DNA of 64,000 nt from Sphagnum magellanicum (GCA_021904315.1 CM038918.1:16755349-16819348); one strand, 5' to 3'; positions 36,101 to 48,543 are shown, counted from the stretch's first letter. Notes: generated from the sequence alone by a model not told the origin. Program-made: numbers and translations.

Positions 36101-38162
36101 TTGACTTGTGTGTTTTATTGGGAAGGTGGCGTTACACAACTCATTCATCAAAGATGGTATATTGAGTGCTGATTTCAAACTCAACAAGGGTTTGATCACT
36201 CTCAACTTCAAGGGCATTGATGTCTTTGTGGAAAGTAGTGGCAATGTCGGCTACTACATTGATGTGTTAGTTCGCTCTTCTTGGAACCATGACAAGACTG
36301 TGGAGATCATTGAAAAAGACATCCTTAGAGTCATACATGAGACCACTCATAAATGTCGAGGTGTTTGGCTTGTTCAAAGCATATTGCGGCCACAATGTGT
36401 ACAAGAATTGACTTTGTTGAAATATAGGTGTGTTTTGCACTTACACTTGATGGTTAATCTTATCAATTTTATTATAACCTTTTGTTTGTCACAAGTTGAT
36501 GTAGTTGTCCATTATATTCAAACGTGGTAGCAACTCATAATGTGATCATGGAGAATACTTTTATTCTTCACTATTAATTACATGAAATTTTTCAAATCAT
36601 TATATGCCCATTATTTCCTTTTGTTAATGTCAACATGGGCCATTGAATAACATTACTTGTTCTTCGAAACCAACTGTTAGAAAAATAGTGTGTTAACTGT
36701 TCACATTTATGGCATTGGAAAAAAGTTTATTGAGAAATGGTTTGTGAAATAAAAAATACAGGATTCAAAATCTTATTAAGCAAAAAATATTCACAAGAAA
36801 AAAACAAACAAAATATATGTTTTAAGCTTGTATATTTGTGATGTCATGATCTATGATAATTTCATTGGATACTAAATAAAAGCTTTTTTAAGAGCCTTTT
36901 AATTGAATTGCTTTTACCCTTGAGAGGAAATAATTTGTCATTTTAAAGTTTTTGCATGGGATCTCATGTCTTCATTGGATTATTGTGGTGGACTACTCAG
37001 GAAAGATCAAGTGGTGGCAATGGAAAAATTGAAACAAGAATTGTTCTTGGTTGGTTGTGATGATGCTATGAAGCAACCCTACACTTGGAGGCGTGTGGTG
37101 GGAGAAGGGACCGATGGCCAGGAAATAGTTGTCCTTGAGAGAAGCTACGATCCTATTGTCGAGTTGTTAGGGGAGAAAGAAACAACTGCTTTTATGGAAT
37201 GGCGGAGATCCCAATTGGAAGAAGTTTCTTCTATGTTCAAGGTTGTTGAAGAGTCAACCACCAAAGACCATGAGGAGCATGTAGCCTCTTCTAGCGACTT
37301 TCATGTGCATTCTAATGTTTTGAGACGTAGTCCATCAGGTTTTCACGACTCCACCTTGGCGAACATTGAGGGCAGTATGAAATATTTTAAGGAACTTCTA
37401 GAAGCTCTTGAGAATAGAATTATCAAAAATCAAGAAGTTGTGGGGGGAAGAATAATTGAAGCATTCAAAGAAGAATTTGCACAAATGAAAAAGGTTGAAA
37501 ATGAGCTGCAACAGGAGTTGAGCAGGAAATTGGATGCCTTGATGGAGTTCACTGTGCAATTGCAACAACGAAGATTCCCACGGATTGTTTATTTCATTCA
37601 AAAGGAGGGCATGACCACACTTGGAAAATTGCTAACTTGTGACATCGTACCTGGGCTGTGCTGTGCACAATTGCACTTGATGTGTGAACACATTCATGGA
37701 TTTCATGATGTGGAGGGACAAAAGGGGTGGAATGTGAAGCTTGAAAGTCAGACATTCCACAAGATCCGACCTCTTCTTGAGAAAGGGTTGCAAGTATTGT
37801 CCATTCTTCTCAAGGTTGGAGCACAACTTACAGTTGGGCTTGCTTCACAAGTTCCCATGTTGACACTTGGCTCTGGGATTCTCGGTGCAGCTTCCCAAGT
37901 ACTTCCAGACCAGCTTGCTACCACAAGGTATAATCCAACCAATAAATCAACTGACCATCAGGAAGTTGCTGAGAAATGGTTGGTGGATACCCTGAAGTGT
38001 GTCCCTGACATTGGACAAACTTTTGATTTGCACAAGGTTATGTATTCTGGACAACACCAGGGCCAAGTGGCCTGGGTGTGTGGCATGCATGTGACATTGG
38101 GATTGAAAAGCAAGTCCCTTAGATTGATTAGTGAGGACACTGCTGACACAACTTCTATGTGA
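33133..38162 (+). CDS. ROCO family protein (LRR-Roc-COR), TORNADO1-like
   Basis: Four exons: 33133-34336, 34562-35892, 36126-36427 and 37001-38162, with phases 1, 0 and 2, encode 1,332 residues, close to TORNADO1's size. The ATG at 33133 sits in an ideal GCCATGG context. Residues 1-390 form leucine-rich repeats (TLKSLDVAFC, NLRCLELTCN, TLRLLDLSGC). The Roc GTPase has a P-loop GSPRAGKT (397-404), RTRGIEI near 452, DLAGQEEYH (switch II, 471-479) and THADKD (553-558). COR follows (IYFEGLEFVVVNPNWF), then a C-terminal region with a possible coiled coil and a hydrophobic stretch (LLKVGAQLTVGLASQVPM). ROCO proteins are large signalling GTPases, and plant TORNADO1 acts in leaf and root patterning. 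The exact role here is inferred. Exon 1 to 2 splicing is unusual (GC-AG). Confidence 0.9.
34337..34561 (+). other. GC-AG intron 1 inside the ROCO P-loop
   Basis: Exon 1 ends CGAGCAG and the intron starts GCAAGT, which matches the usual donor except for C at position 2. The acceptor is CTTTTTGCAG before GCAAAACG. Joining them gives Pro-Arg-Ala-Gly-Lys-Thr, the Walker A motif. Using the nearby GT at 34341 with the same acceptor shifts the frame and meets a stop within about 15 codons. The word GCAGGCAA occurs at both junctions, so the same mRNA could formally also be drawn as a GT-AA intron, but GC-AG is the known class. Confidence 0.85.
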
Positions 38163-41100
38163 AAGCAAGACCTGACATGAGGTTTACAACATGCTGGCTT
38201 TCACTGTTGTATTATTAGAACTTGGGATGTGGTCAAGAACATTACACGCAGAGCAAAGTAGTGTGAAACTGTTCTTTCTTGCCCACACTGTTGCTTCCAT
38301 TGTAACTTCTGGGCTACAAGGAGTGATAGATTATATCTTAGCATACATGGAACACTTCAGGCAGTGGAGGTTCTGTGTTGATAGCAGACTCCATATAATG
38401 ACACTCGTATTATTTGTTTGCCACACTACTGGACTGTCCCCTTATGAACTGACCATGGGAACCAAAACAATAAGACCAAGCAAAATAAGAATTCTTTCGA
38501 TAGAGATAACAGACTCGAAAGAACTCTTACTCAAGGATAATTGTAAAAAGCCCATGGCACACTTGCAAATTGTTTGTGGGTTCCAAAAATTGAAACTGTC
38601 CAACCATATGCAGTGTCCAAAGAGCATCATTTAGTTGACTCCAATCTAGTGTTACCTACTGGAAATGATCTTTACTCAATGATGTATTCAAGGATTTGGT
38701 TGTTGTTTACAGTCCCTGCAAGTTTAAAGTTTTTTGGTAGGTTGATGGATCTGGCATGTATTGTTTTCTGCCTTTCCTGGTTCCTACCACTATTCTACTT
38801 GTTCTATATACCTGTTTTATAACGCTCATCTACCTCGCGTGGAAGAAAGTATGGGCTTTTTGTGAAAAGAAGAACTATTCCAATCTGGTTGGCTCAATAA
38901 CCAGCTTCAAGTACATTTGGTTGCTCTAGAACCTAGAGCATTGATTCAGATCTATGAGGCCTTCCCAGAACCACCACAAGAAACACAGGTAAAACAAGGG
39001 CTGTGTCACACTGTGGCCTTGCCATTTCCATTAAAAAGTCTCTTATTGAGATCCAATGACATAAATTTGTTTCATGGACAGTGCAGGGCTTTTTTCCCCT
39101 CAATTTTGTAATGTAGCCACAATAGAGATCATCCACAAGAGGAATTACCTAAATTTGGCTACAGGTCAGAGACAAAAATAGAAAAAATTTAAGAATCCTG
39201 CTATATTTTGGCAACTTGCTGGAACCTATTGTCCAAATGTGGCAATTTCTTCCTTGAAATCTGGTAACATTGGCACCTTTTTTTTTCACAAAAATCCTTT
39301 GTATGAGTTGCTTTCACTCCCAAAAAAAAACCTCTCAACAATATTAATATTTTATGTGTAAATCTAAAAACATTAGCCATTATGTATAAATTAAATAGTA
39401 ACAATAAACATGTTGCATCTTACATGTGTGCATCCAAACCATAATTTCCATGTGAAGAATTGCAAATTCACAAATCTGAAAATTGCACATCAAAGTCAGG
39501 AGGTTTTCAGTGAAAGAACATGTGAGGAATGTATTAAGGATTAGGTTTGAAATACACAATACACGCATCACACACAACACATTCAGCCTGTGAGACGTAG
39601 TCAGGACACAAAATCTAGTATTCATAAAGTTCCAGGCACTTGAAGTGGCCTGGAACACACAGGAATGCACTCTCAAATCACTTTTACATGACTTCCAATG
39701 AAGCATTATAGCTTTTGTTTGTCAACTTTCGGAACTGAAGAATCTGGCAATGGTTGTCACTATCATCTGGGGTTTCCACTTCAGCTTTGAGCTGAGCTTG
39801 GCAGTCTCGGATCTTGTCCACGAACATTGATCTAGACCCAGTTATCTCTGGGCCTGTTTGTACCCGTCTTCTCAATTCACCATCCTGCCGTATGAATTAT
39901 GCGAATATAAACTAAATACCCCATAAGAACCCTCACAATATTACAACTGGTCAGGAGCCAAGCTGCAAAATGCTTCATGGTACACATTCTGCACTAGAGT
40001 TCTTTAGACTCCCAGGGGAAAACAAATGAACTGGCATAACAGAATCACAATGATCTTTGTGAACAATAATTGTGCGTCCAGCATCAATGGCAAGGATGAT
40101 AAACCTATGAAGGAACAGCTTACAAAGAGAGGCAGAGCAACCTTGAGCTTGAAGACATGGGAGGCAACTTCAAGTCACACCACTGGTGAGGGAGGACCCG
40201 GCATAAGATCATTGCCAGTCAGAGTTTTTCTTCCACCATGCCTACTCCTCATGAAGTCCTCCCTCTTCCCTGTTCTTCCTTAGGCAAGAAGCTTAAAAGC
40301 TTCCTGCAATGATGCAAAAACCAACACCTCAATTGTATATATCAGAGTACAAGGACAGCTTCAACACATGTCTGTCGAATAATTAATTAAATTTGAAGAT
40401 TTCACATCAAGAAATAGAACATTCCCATACGATTTTCTATTTTCCTTCACAGATTTTTGTTCTTCGAAAAAAGTAGGTTTTTGAATTTTCAAACAATTTC
40501 TACAAACAATTGAATTATTGTTGAAGCTGCCAAGGTACGAAGGTATGTAGACCCTGGCTCAATAGCCCTAAAGACAGTTACAGCATCTCCACCCCCACAC
40601 CAGCAAACACTCCTTTTCATGAAATCTTGCAGCAGGATCGCGCAAATCCTGCTGCTCTCCGGTATTGATGGTCCATTTTGCAGTGGTCATTTTAACACCT
40701 TTAAAAGCTTTGTTCTACCATGGATTTGGACAGTGAGTATTACTCGTCCAGATGTAAAGATATAAATGGTCTTTGAGTGTCTAAAGGGACTTTTATGACA
40801 TTTGTGGGTGGGGACAGTGATCATTAAATGGTATTCTATTCTAAAACAAACGAGTTGTTAGCCCGTGTGCGCCTGGGGATGCTCTTACAACAGAAACTCA
40901 AATGCTTTGGGTCTTTGCAGGAGCTTCAATGGATTTGGAATCTGAACCCGTGTTGCCCTGAGCCACTATGAAACTTTCTCTATAGAGTAAGGATTCAGGA
41001 ACCCATTTTCAGCTCTTCCTGGGCCCAAAAATCCAGGAAGAGCCGAAGAGGGGTCCCTTCTTCCTTCCCCAATGTAAAGAACTTTGTAAATTTGAGGAAC
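38163..41100. other. 3' flank of ROCO and intergenic DNA
   Basis: The start is probably ROCO 3' untranslated sequence. A 147-residue plus ORF at 38191-38634 includes TGLSPYELTMGTK, reminiscent of integrase tails, but nothing else supports that. At 39003-39050 there is a short piece of repeat family D (CACTGTGGCCTTGCCATTTCC). No further gene is recognised. Confidence 0.4.
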
Positions 41101-41157
41101 CTTACAAAAGTGTAAGGTACCTTCTTTGGAAAAAAAGGTACCTTATGCTTTTGTAAG
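41101..41157. repeat. Short near-perfect hairpin
   Basis: CTTACAAAAGTGTAAGGTAC plus CTT (41101-41123) pairs with its near-exact complement at 41135-41157, across a loop of 11 bases. Two mismatches lie in the stem. It may be a tiny foldback element or a structured transcript. No gene flanks it. Confidence 0.75.
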
Positions 41158-43264
41158 ACCCGTGCAACTTGAAATGTGAAGGAGTTCTCCCTTGGAATAG
41201 TTTTTTTTTCATTTGGTCTCACATTTTGAGAAATGCTCACCAGGTGGTTGGGCAACAAGGTGCCTAATAATTAATTATTTTTTTAATAATTGTGTTTGGC
41301 AATAAAAAAAGAAATTCTCCAATTTGGCATTACACTACATAATGAAGCTATTGTGCTTGAGAGCTTCATTTAACTTTTTGGCATGGCGCGCAAAATTCCA
41401 AAAAATAATTAATTTGTGCTTAACCAGCCTAGGTACACTGTCAGGGTTTTTTCCAGGCGGTTCTCACTTTTTGTATGGGAACCAGCAGGTTCCGGTTCTC
41501 TCGTGATATTATGAGAACCTGATCGGTTCTCTAATATAGAATTGTTTTGGGTTGGTGAGAACCAGTCAGGTCATCCATTTTTTTGGCAAACTCACCCAGT
41601 TCTCAATAGGGCAGTTAACAACAACCAGTTTTCACATCCGACTAATTATTAAAATTTTCATTAATTCAAATCAATTTTAATAATTAAATAGTTAATAATT
41701 TAATTACTTCATCAAAAGAAAAGAGCAACACCATGTGAGAAGAGTAAAAGCAACAGGAAAAGAACAAGAGCAATGGGAAATGAGTAGTGGTAATAAAGAG
41801 AGGAAAGTAATAATGGGGGAAGAGTGATAGCACTAAAAAGAAGAGTAATAGCATCAAAGAGAGAAGAATAATAATAATTCACTATTTTTTTTTCTCATAT
41901 TTTCTGATAAGAAATTCACCAAGCTGCGAAAATTAGCCCCCCCCCCCAAAAAAAAACACTGGGTACTACAGTATATGAACTAAGAGTTCATTTCTGTGGT
42001 TTTTCAGATATCTTTTTTTAACTGTTTCTGGTTTGCACTTGTTTTTCATTTGGTTCTCATCAGCTCAATTCCGACTCCGATAGGTCTATCTAATCTTTGT
42101 AAGAACATTCTATTTGGGGTATACGTAGGCTAAGCTGATTTTGGCTTATTTTAAGGGATAGTTCCAAAGTTGATTTGTAAGTGGTTTTGATTTTTAAAAA
42201 GTGATAGTTTTCAGATTTGCCTTTATCACCTGTGATGCCAAACTGGTGTCTTATCTGAGTTCTTCCCTTTAATAATAGGCTAGTGCATTCAAGTTTGCCT
42301 TCATTTTTAACAAATCCAAAAACCTCATTGAAGGTCGGATTAGGAGTGATGCCACATTCGTCACCAAGGAATAGGTTGAATGTTAGCCCTTGGAGACAGA
42401 AAACTTCTTCCAACGAAGTTCATATCTTTGTTTTTTTCACTTAGGTTTAAGTCTACAACAATCAAAAGATCATCCACTCCAAACAAGGGCTTGTTTAGAG
42501 ACAATTCCGGAGACTAGGTTAAATGGTTGGCAAGTGGAACATACTATAGGATGGGATTATATGCTTGTTGTGAATCCTAATGGATCATGATAAAGTTAGG
42601 AGGGAGTAGGGTCTGGGTCTTTGAGCCAGGTCTGGACCTCGGGTGATCTTATGATGCAGCTTTGTCCCATGTAGACTTGCATAGAACTAGATCCTACCAA
42701 AGAGATGGAATTGGCCAACACTGATTCGAACTTGCCACATTAAGGTCAGAGTTGGGAATTTCATGCAATATTTTGTATTTAAACTGTTACTGGTTTGGGC
42801 TTTGCCATTAAGGGGGCATTGTCATTCATTATGCCATGAGCTGGTTGTTTCTTTCTCCATTGTAAAAGCAGTTTTTTTAATAAAGTTTTGGGTTTTTGTT
42901 TTCATTTGATTATTTTTTTGTCAAAAGTTCTATTTCCCATTGCAAAAGCTTTTATTTGTGTTTTCAATCAATAATCTTTGGTTGCAAGTGTTGAATGAAA
43001 TGGAAGAACATTCACATTTGGTGGTAACCCGATAAACATATTTGGAAGTCATAACACAAATAAATATGTCCTTACAAAAAGAGAGAAAGCACAAAATTGG
43101 CTGAAATTTTGTTGTGTATTTGCAAGGCACAATATTTAGGGTAATTTGTCCTCTGCAGAATGTGTGGGTGTGGTAGGGATGCAAAATGCAAAATGCTTGT
43201 AGGAGTAGTGCATTTGAAATGCCTCACCTCTTTTGAAAGTAATTTTCTTTTGCCAAGGTGCTTT
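41158..43264. other. Intergenic, no gene recognised
   Basis: Contains C- and A-homopolymers near 41,940 and purine-rich GAAGAGTAATAGCA-like words near 41,720-41,870. The 107-residue minus ORF at 42090-42413 has no known domain. An AATAAAG at about 42880 after a CATTGTAAAAGC stretch may be an old 3' end. Confidence 0.4.
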
Positions 43265-43385
43265 AGCTGGATAATGCCCAAGGATTGGGGCATTCCCAGA
43301 ATAAGTGTTTGTTAGCTCTACCTCAGGGGGGCTGGAGTGAAACAACAGCCACCAATGCACCAGTTCAGGATGAGGCCATTCAAGC
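43265..43385 (-). repeat. Dispersed repeat family B, minus copy
   Basis: The minus strand reads AACTGGTGCATTGGTGGCTG then CACTCCAGCCCCCCTGAG and ends near AACACTTATTCTGGGAATGC. It aligns with 47,468-47,560 and, more weakly, with 55,240-55,325. Confidence 0.75.
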
Positions 43386-43439
43386 CGTTTTGGGATGAAC
43401 CAAAAACACATCCTCTTGCCTTGCCAAGGGATTTTTCAG

Positions 43440-43560
43440 CCCCCTTCTTTGCCCCAAAATTTTCCCCTCCTACCTACTCCCCCCCCTCCTACCTACTTCC
43501 CTCCCTCCTACCTACCTCCACCCTCCTACCTCCCTCACCTCATTTCTTGCTCACTCCATC
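43440..43560 (+). repeat. Pyrimidine-rich CCTACCTAC tract
   Basis: Repeated CCTACCTAC and CCTCCCTCCTACC words with almost no purine pairs. ORFs with proline/serine/leucine runs across it are low-complexity readings. Confidence 0.85.
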
Positions 43561-43779
43561 TCCAAAGCTTAGAAGAGCTCATGAGCTTGAGTAGCATAGA
43601 GTTTCGAGAAGATGTAGACACAAGGCTTGAGGAAGGTGGAGAGCTCAACGTTGAAGGAATCTAGAGAGGAAAAAGCAAGAGGAGTGCTTCATCCCAAATG
43701 CAGAAGGGAGAAAAGATTACCTTCTCTACATTTCTTTTTCTTCTCTATGATCTTTTTTTCTTTGTGGTTTTTTTTTTTT

Positions 43780-44570
43780 TTTCTTCTGTTTGACAAGAGG
43801 TAAATTCCCTCCTTTCTTTATGTTTTTTTTTCTTTTTTTCTATTTGAAAAGAGGTAAGTTCCCTCCTTTTTCTACATTTTTTTCTTCTCTATGGTTTTTT
43901 TTTTTCATTGTGTTTTTTTTTTTTTTTGTTTGAAAAGAAGAAGATGTTAGGAGAAGGCACTTGAAACGAAAGGGCAGAAGTAGGAGCCAAAAATGAGAGG
44001 GCAAAGTGAAAGCTTGAAAGTAAGTTCCTTCCCTTATTTGCATTTTTTTTTTCTCTATGGGTTTTTTTTTTTGCGTTGCTTTTTTTTGCTTGAGAAAAAG
44101 AAGATACTAAGAAAAAGCGCTTGAAATAAAAGTGCAAAAGTGAGAAGGAAAAAATGAGAGCCAAAAGTGAAAGGGCAAAACAAGAGCTTGAAGGTAAGCT
44201 CCCTCCCTTTTTTTGCATTTTTTTTTTCTCTGTGGTTTTTTTTCCCCTTCTATTTGATAAAAAAAAGATGTCAAGATAAAACACTTGAAATGAAAGTGTA
44301 AAACAAGAAAGCAAAAATGAGAGTCAAAAGTGAGAGGGCAAAGTAGGAACTTGAAGGTAAGCTCCTTCCCTTCTTTACATGTTTTTTCTTCTCTATGGTT
44401 TTTTTTTTCTTTGTGTTTTTTTTTTCTTACTACTTGAAAGGAAGAAGATGCCAAGAGAAAGCACATGAAACGGAAGTGTAAAAATGGGAAGGTAGAAGCG
44501 AGAACCAAAAGTGAGAAGGCAGAACGGGACCTTGAAGGTAAGCTCCCTCCCTTCTTTTGGTTTTTTTTTA
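43780..44570 (+). repeat. Tandem repeat, 165-180-bp unit, about 4-5 copies
   Basis: Each unit has GAAGGTAAGCTCCCTCCCTT, then long T runs (TTTTTTTCTCTATGGTTTTT), then a purine half with AAAAGAAGAAGATGCCAAGA and GCACTTGAAATGAAAGTGCA. Clear unit starts are near 44018, 44190, 44354 and 44534, with partial units near 43795 and 43851. The minus-strand ORFs rich in Phe/Lys across it are repeat readings. Confidence 0.85.
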
Positions 44571-45269
44571 GTTGTTTTCATGTGTGTTTTATCTTCTTTG
44601 TGTTTGAGAAAAAGAAAAAAAAGATAACACCGTGACCTTCTTTTCTTTGTCTAAGAAGAAGATGATGGCACAACAACATGCCGTTGTCTTTTTCTTTGGT
44701 GGTGTTAAGGTTTAATTTGGTGGTTTTTGGGTCTTTATAGGGTTTAGGGCACAACAAAGGAAGAGTTTGTTACAAATGCAGTTTAGGTTGAAATACAATA
44801 TTGCCATTTGTACATTGTTCGTCATGCATCAAAGGCTGCAAATGCAACAACTTTTTACTGAGTTAGACATAAGAATGTAGATAATGATATGGTTTAGGGT
44901 TTTCATTTTATATAATCAATTAGGTTTTTTCAGCCTTTTCATTTTTTGGACAATCCAATTTTTGAACTTTGGTCCTTTGATATATTATAAAGAACCCTTT
45001 TTTTCATTGTGTTATTTAGTAGTTTTTTGATCCACCCATATTTGTACATCTTTTATCAATATAATATTTTTTTCTTGTCACACTTGTTTGATGGGTATAT
45101 GGTTAATTATATGTGTCTTCTTTTTCATAATCTTCTTAGTACTTTAGATGTAAGAATCAAAATTTAAATAAACCCATATGAATATATAACTTTAATTTGT
45201 CTAGGGTTTACAAAGATCAAAATGAACATTGTGCAATACCTACATCCTTTCTATTATAATTTCCATAAG
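44571..45269. other. Intergenic
   Basis: No gene or defined repeat seen. Sequence becomes strongly AT-rich after 44,800. Confidence 0.45.
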
Positions 45270-45485
45270 GTCATTTCAAATATGCAATACTCACATATAG
45301 GTTTTGTAAATAGTTGTTAGTTTTTTTACATCCATTATAATACCCACATATAGTTTTTGTAAATAGTTTCTGGTTTTTTTTACATTCATTGTAATACTCA
45401 CACATAGGTCTAGTAATTGATTTTTTTAACATCCATTATAGTACCCACATATAGGTCTATAAATAGTTGTTGATTTTTAACATCT
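45270..45485 (+). repeat. About 60-bp tandem repeat, 3-4 copies
   Basis: Units contain AATACTCACATATAGGTTTT, GTAAATAGTTGTTAG and TTTTTACATCCATTATA. Copies diverge by single bases and small indels. Confidence 0.7.
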
Positions 45486-45884
45486 TTTGCCATACTTGCA
45501 TATAAGTTTCCATTGTAATATTTATGGGATTCATATGACAAAATAATTTAATCTAAGTATTAACAAATAATGTCATAATTAAGCAAATGTTAAAAAAATA
45601 TTTTAGATACTATAAATGATTGATTATCATATTTTAAAAATCATTCACAAAATATTAATTAATTGATTAATTGGTTGAACCTTAATTATTCAAATAATTA
45701 AAATTTAGATTTCAAAATCAAATCAATAATTTGATATTTAATTTATTATTTTAATTATATTTTTTATGTTGATAAGTTATTCAAATCATGATTTTAAAAT
45801 AATTATTCATGATAATTAATTGTTATAAAATTGATTTAAGTATATAAAGAGACATATTTTGGGTACCCAAACTATTTATTTTGA

Positions 45885-46560
45885 AATGACCTTACATGTG
45901 GGTATTGCATTTAAGGTTGATTATTCACCTAAGGTTGTTTAAATCACATATGGATTATTTCAAAATGAACTTGCATGTAGGTATTGCATATAAACTTTGG
46001 CTTTCATCGAAAGGTCATTCAAACTACATTCTAGTTATTTCAAAATTACCTTACATGTGGGAATTGCATTTAGGGTTGGGTTTACACCTTAGGTTACTTA
46101 AATCACCTAATAGTTATATCGAAACGAACTTGAATATGGGTATTGCATTTAAAGAAATGTAAAAAAAAAAAATATTTTTTACCATTGGTAATATTTCCAA
46201 GTTACGTTCTTTCAATTTCCTTTAAAATATATAAAATGACATTACATTATTTTACATATGTTTAAGCCCTAAAAATTCTGCCTAAAATGCACCTTATATT
46301 TATTTTAATTGTTATAGACTTGTAAAAAAAAAGTTAATTAATTTATATGTCTTAATTCTAAACCTAAACCATAAATGCAGGTATTGCATTTAGGGTAAGA
46401 TCTTCATATAAAGAAAGCTTAAACCCTACATGCGTTCTTTCAGAGTGACCCAAAGTGCAGGTATTGCATTTAGGGTTGGGTTATTTCAAAGTGACTTTGC
46501 ATATGCATATTGTGTTTAGGGCTAGGTCTTCATTTAAGGGTATCCAAACCATTTAGATCG
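45885..46560 (+). repeat. About 80-bp tandem repeat, 3.5 copies, then diverged units
   Basis: Units at about 45885-46160 share ACTTGCATGTGGGTATTGCA, TTTAGGGTTG, TTAGGTTATTTAAATCA and TAGTTATTTC. Further diverged units with GCAGGTATTGCATTTAGGG occur at 46375-46560. The plus ORF of 88 residues across it encodes the repeat and is probably not a protein. A stretch of unique AT-rich DNA lies at 46,170-46,370. Confidence 0.75.
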
Positions 46561-47164
46561 GTTTTTTTGAAACGTGGGTATTACATTTAGCTTTGTTTTT
46601 TCATTTCAACTTGAAATACCCCAACTTATACTTACCTTTACCAACTAGAATTTTGGGGTTTCGTTGCAATACCTACACTTGTACTTACTTTTACCAACTG
46701 GAATTTTGGGGCATAATTTCAATACTTGCACTTGTACTTATTTTTACCAAACCCTAACAAAAAAAAGTCTTAATGATATATGCCCTAAACCTAAAAAATT
46801 ATACAAGCTATACAAATCATATAATCCAAAATAATTTTTTTTGAAAAAACATAGGAAAAAATTAAAAAACCAAAATTCAAAGGTTTTAAACTATAAATAT
46901 TTATTAACTGAAAGAAAATACGTTAATCTTTAAAAATAATCAAATAAATTTCATATAAAACCAAAAAAGAAGATATGTCTTTTATCTTTGTGTGATCTTT
47001 TCAACTTAATTTTTCCACTCTTTTTGAAGAAGATATAAAATGCAATTGTATTACTTCACATATGTGTAAACTCTAAAATTTTCCCCCCAAATTTAGCCTA
47101 CTTTAGATTAATTATTATACATTTGTGAAAAACTTATTAATTAATTTGTGTCTCAACCCTAAAT
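46561..47164. other. Intergenic, AT-rich
   Basis: A short direct repeat ACTTGTACTTA-TTTTACCAAC-GGAATTTTGGGG occurs near 46,630-46,720. No gene seen. Confidence 0.45.
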
Positions 47165-47335
47165 CTAAAGGTTAAGTTAGTAGAGTATGTAATTAATAGA
47201 GTAGCTAGGTTAGTAGGGTAGGTGGTTAGTACAATAGCTAGGTCAGTAGGATAACTAGTTATTAGGGTAACTGTGTGAGTAGGTTGGTGCGATACTTATG
47301 AGGGTAGGAAAGTGAGCAGGGTAGCTAGGTCAGGT
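47165..47335 (+). repeat. GGTTAGTAGGGTAGCTA-type tandem tract
   Basis: Words such as AGTAGCTAGGTTAGTAGGGT recur every 15-25 bp with much variation. It resembles the patch near 28,240-28,350. Confidence 0.75.
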
Positions 47336-47444
47336 CCAGGAAAAACGGCCAAGAACAAAAAAGAAAAAAGAAAAAAAAAGTACAGTGGTCAGCAGCAAAA
47401 AGAAATCGACTATGATGAGCCCCATCTGGCGCCGAATGAAAAAA

Positions 47445-47565
47445 CGCAACCCATCCAGTGGACAGAACAGCCAACTGGTGCATTGGTGGCTGTTAATTCA
47501 CTCTGGCCCCTCAGGGGGTGCTTATTTCAAGAGTGCCCCCTCTCTTCGGGTGTTACACTGGACAT
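47445..47565 (+). repeat. Dispersed repeat family B, plus copy
   Basis: Contains GCCAACTGGTGCATTGGTGG, then CTCTGGCCCCTCAGGGGGTG and TTATTTCAAGAGTGCCCCC. Compare 43,265-43,385 (minus) and 55,240-55,325. No coding capacity is seen. Confidence 0.75.
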
Positions 47566-48507
47566 ATATTCACAGAACCCCAGAAAAAAACACCTGATTT
47601 TCCTTCCAGAGTTGCTCCAATCTCTGTAGGACTCTATACTTGCAGTTGCCTTAAAATCCAGGAAAAGGAATCCCTTGATTCATAGTAAAGACTAAAACAC
47701 AACCCATGTTTCTGACCTTGGTAGGAAAGAGGGGTCAATTTTGCAATACAGATCTGGAGAGAAGAGAGAGTCAAAAATTTCATCGAGTCTTTGCAACGTT
47801 TAAGAGTAGAAGACAGGATCCAAGTTTTTGGAGAAACAAAGGTCAAACATAAGTACATATGTACATACATCCATCCAGAGGGAAAGAAAAAAAAACACAG
47901 AATTACATCATAATAGAGCTACAATCATACCGCACTACTAGACTGCACAACATCTCATTTACACTCTTTGCACTTCCCGCACTAATCACAGCCATCATCA
48001 TTATCCCTGCTAATCACTACAACTCTTGGGTGCTTTTCTTACAACTGTTATTGTTGGAACTATAATCCTAAGACATTTTGATTCAAATGAAAAGATTAAG
48101 ATGATATTAAGATAAAAGCAGTCTTCTTATACACAGGACCAGAGACGATCTAACCCTAGATGATTTAAAACTATAAATGAATACAACATGTATTGTACAT
48201 AGTTGTAATAGATTACTTGTGAAATTTTGATACCCACTTTCCTGCATACCCTATCCCACAGAAACTTCAACTCTACAAAACAGATTGATCAATCTGCAGC
48301 AACACAAAGAAGCTTGAAATTTGATTTCACTGGGGACAGCAAATTATTGCAGATTTGTGTTGAAACAGTACTTGGTTATCTACCCAGTTTGTTTGCTGCA
48401 ACTCTTATGCTCCCTCCTCCCCTTGCCCTCCCCAAGTGGTTGAGCTGTCAAAACTATTGTTGAAATTATGATCACCAGCTGGTTGAAAGCCTTCCTCCTT
48501 GCCTTGG
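47566..48507. other. Intergenic, 3' flank of the B-box/CCT gene
   Basis: No gene or repeat of note. The part next to 48,507 is probably the 3' untranslated region of the minus-strand gene. No poly(A) signal was assigned. Confidence 0.4.
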
Positions 48508-48543
48508 TCATGATGATAGGTGCATCCTCTTCACAAAGCGTCC
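48508..48543 (-). other. Exon 3 microexon of the CONSTANS-like gene
   Basis: Minus-strand sequence after TTTTGTAACAGCAG codes [11 protein letters not shown] and a TGA. GRFVKR is the conserved end of the CCT domain and directly continues RRPRMK from exon 2 in the same phase. Only 36 nucleotides including the stop. Confidence 0.85.

Noticed and set aside
38191-38634. 147-residue ORF with TGLSPYELTMGTK, like a retroelement integrase tail
   Set aside because: The residues before it do not match integrase, and the region is better explained as ROCO 3' flank. One short motif is not enough.
43889-44508. Overlapping minus ORFs of 133-141 residues with repeated Phe/Lys-rich blocks
   Set aside because: They are readings of the 165-180-bp tandem repeat; length and phase are set by the repeat, not by a gene.
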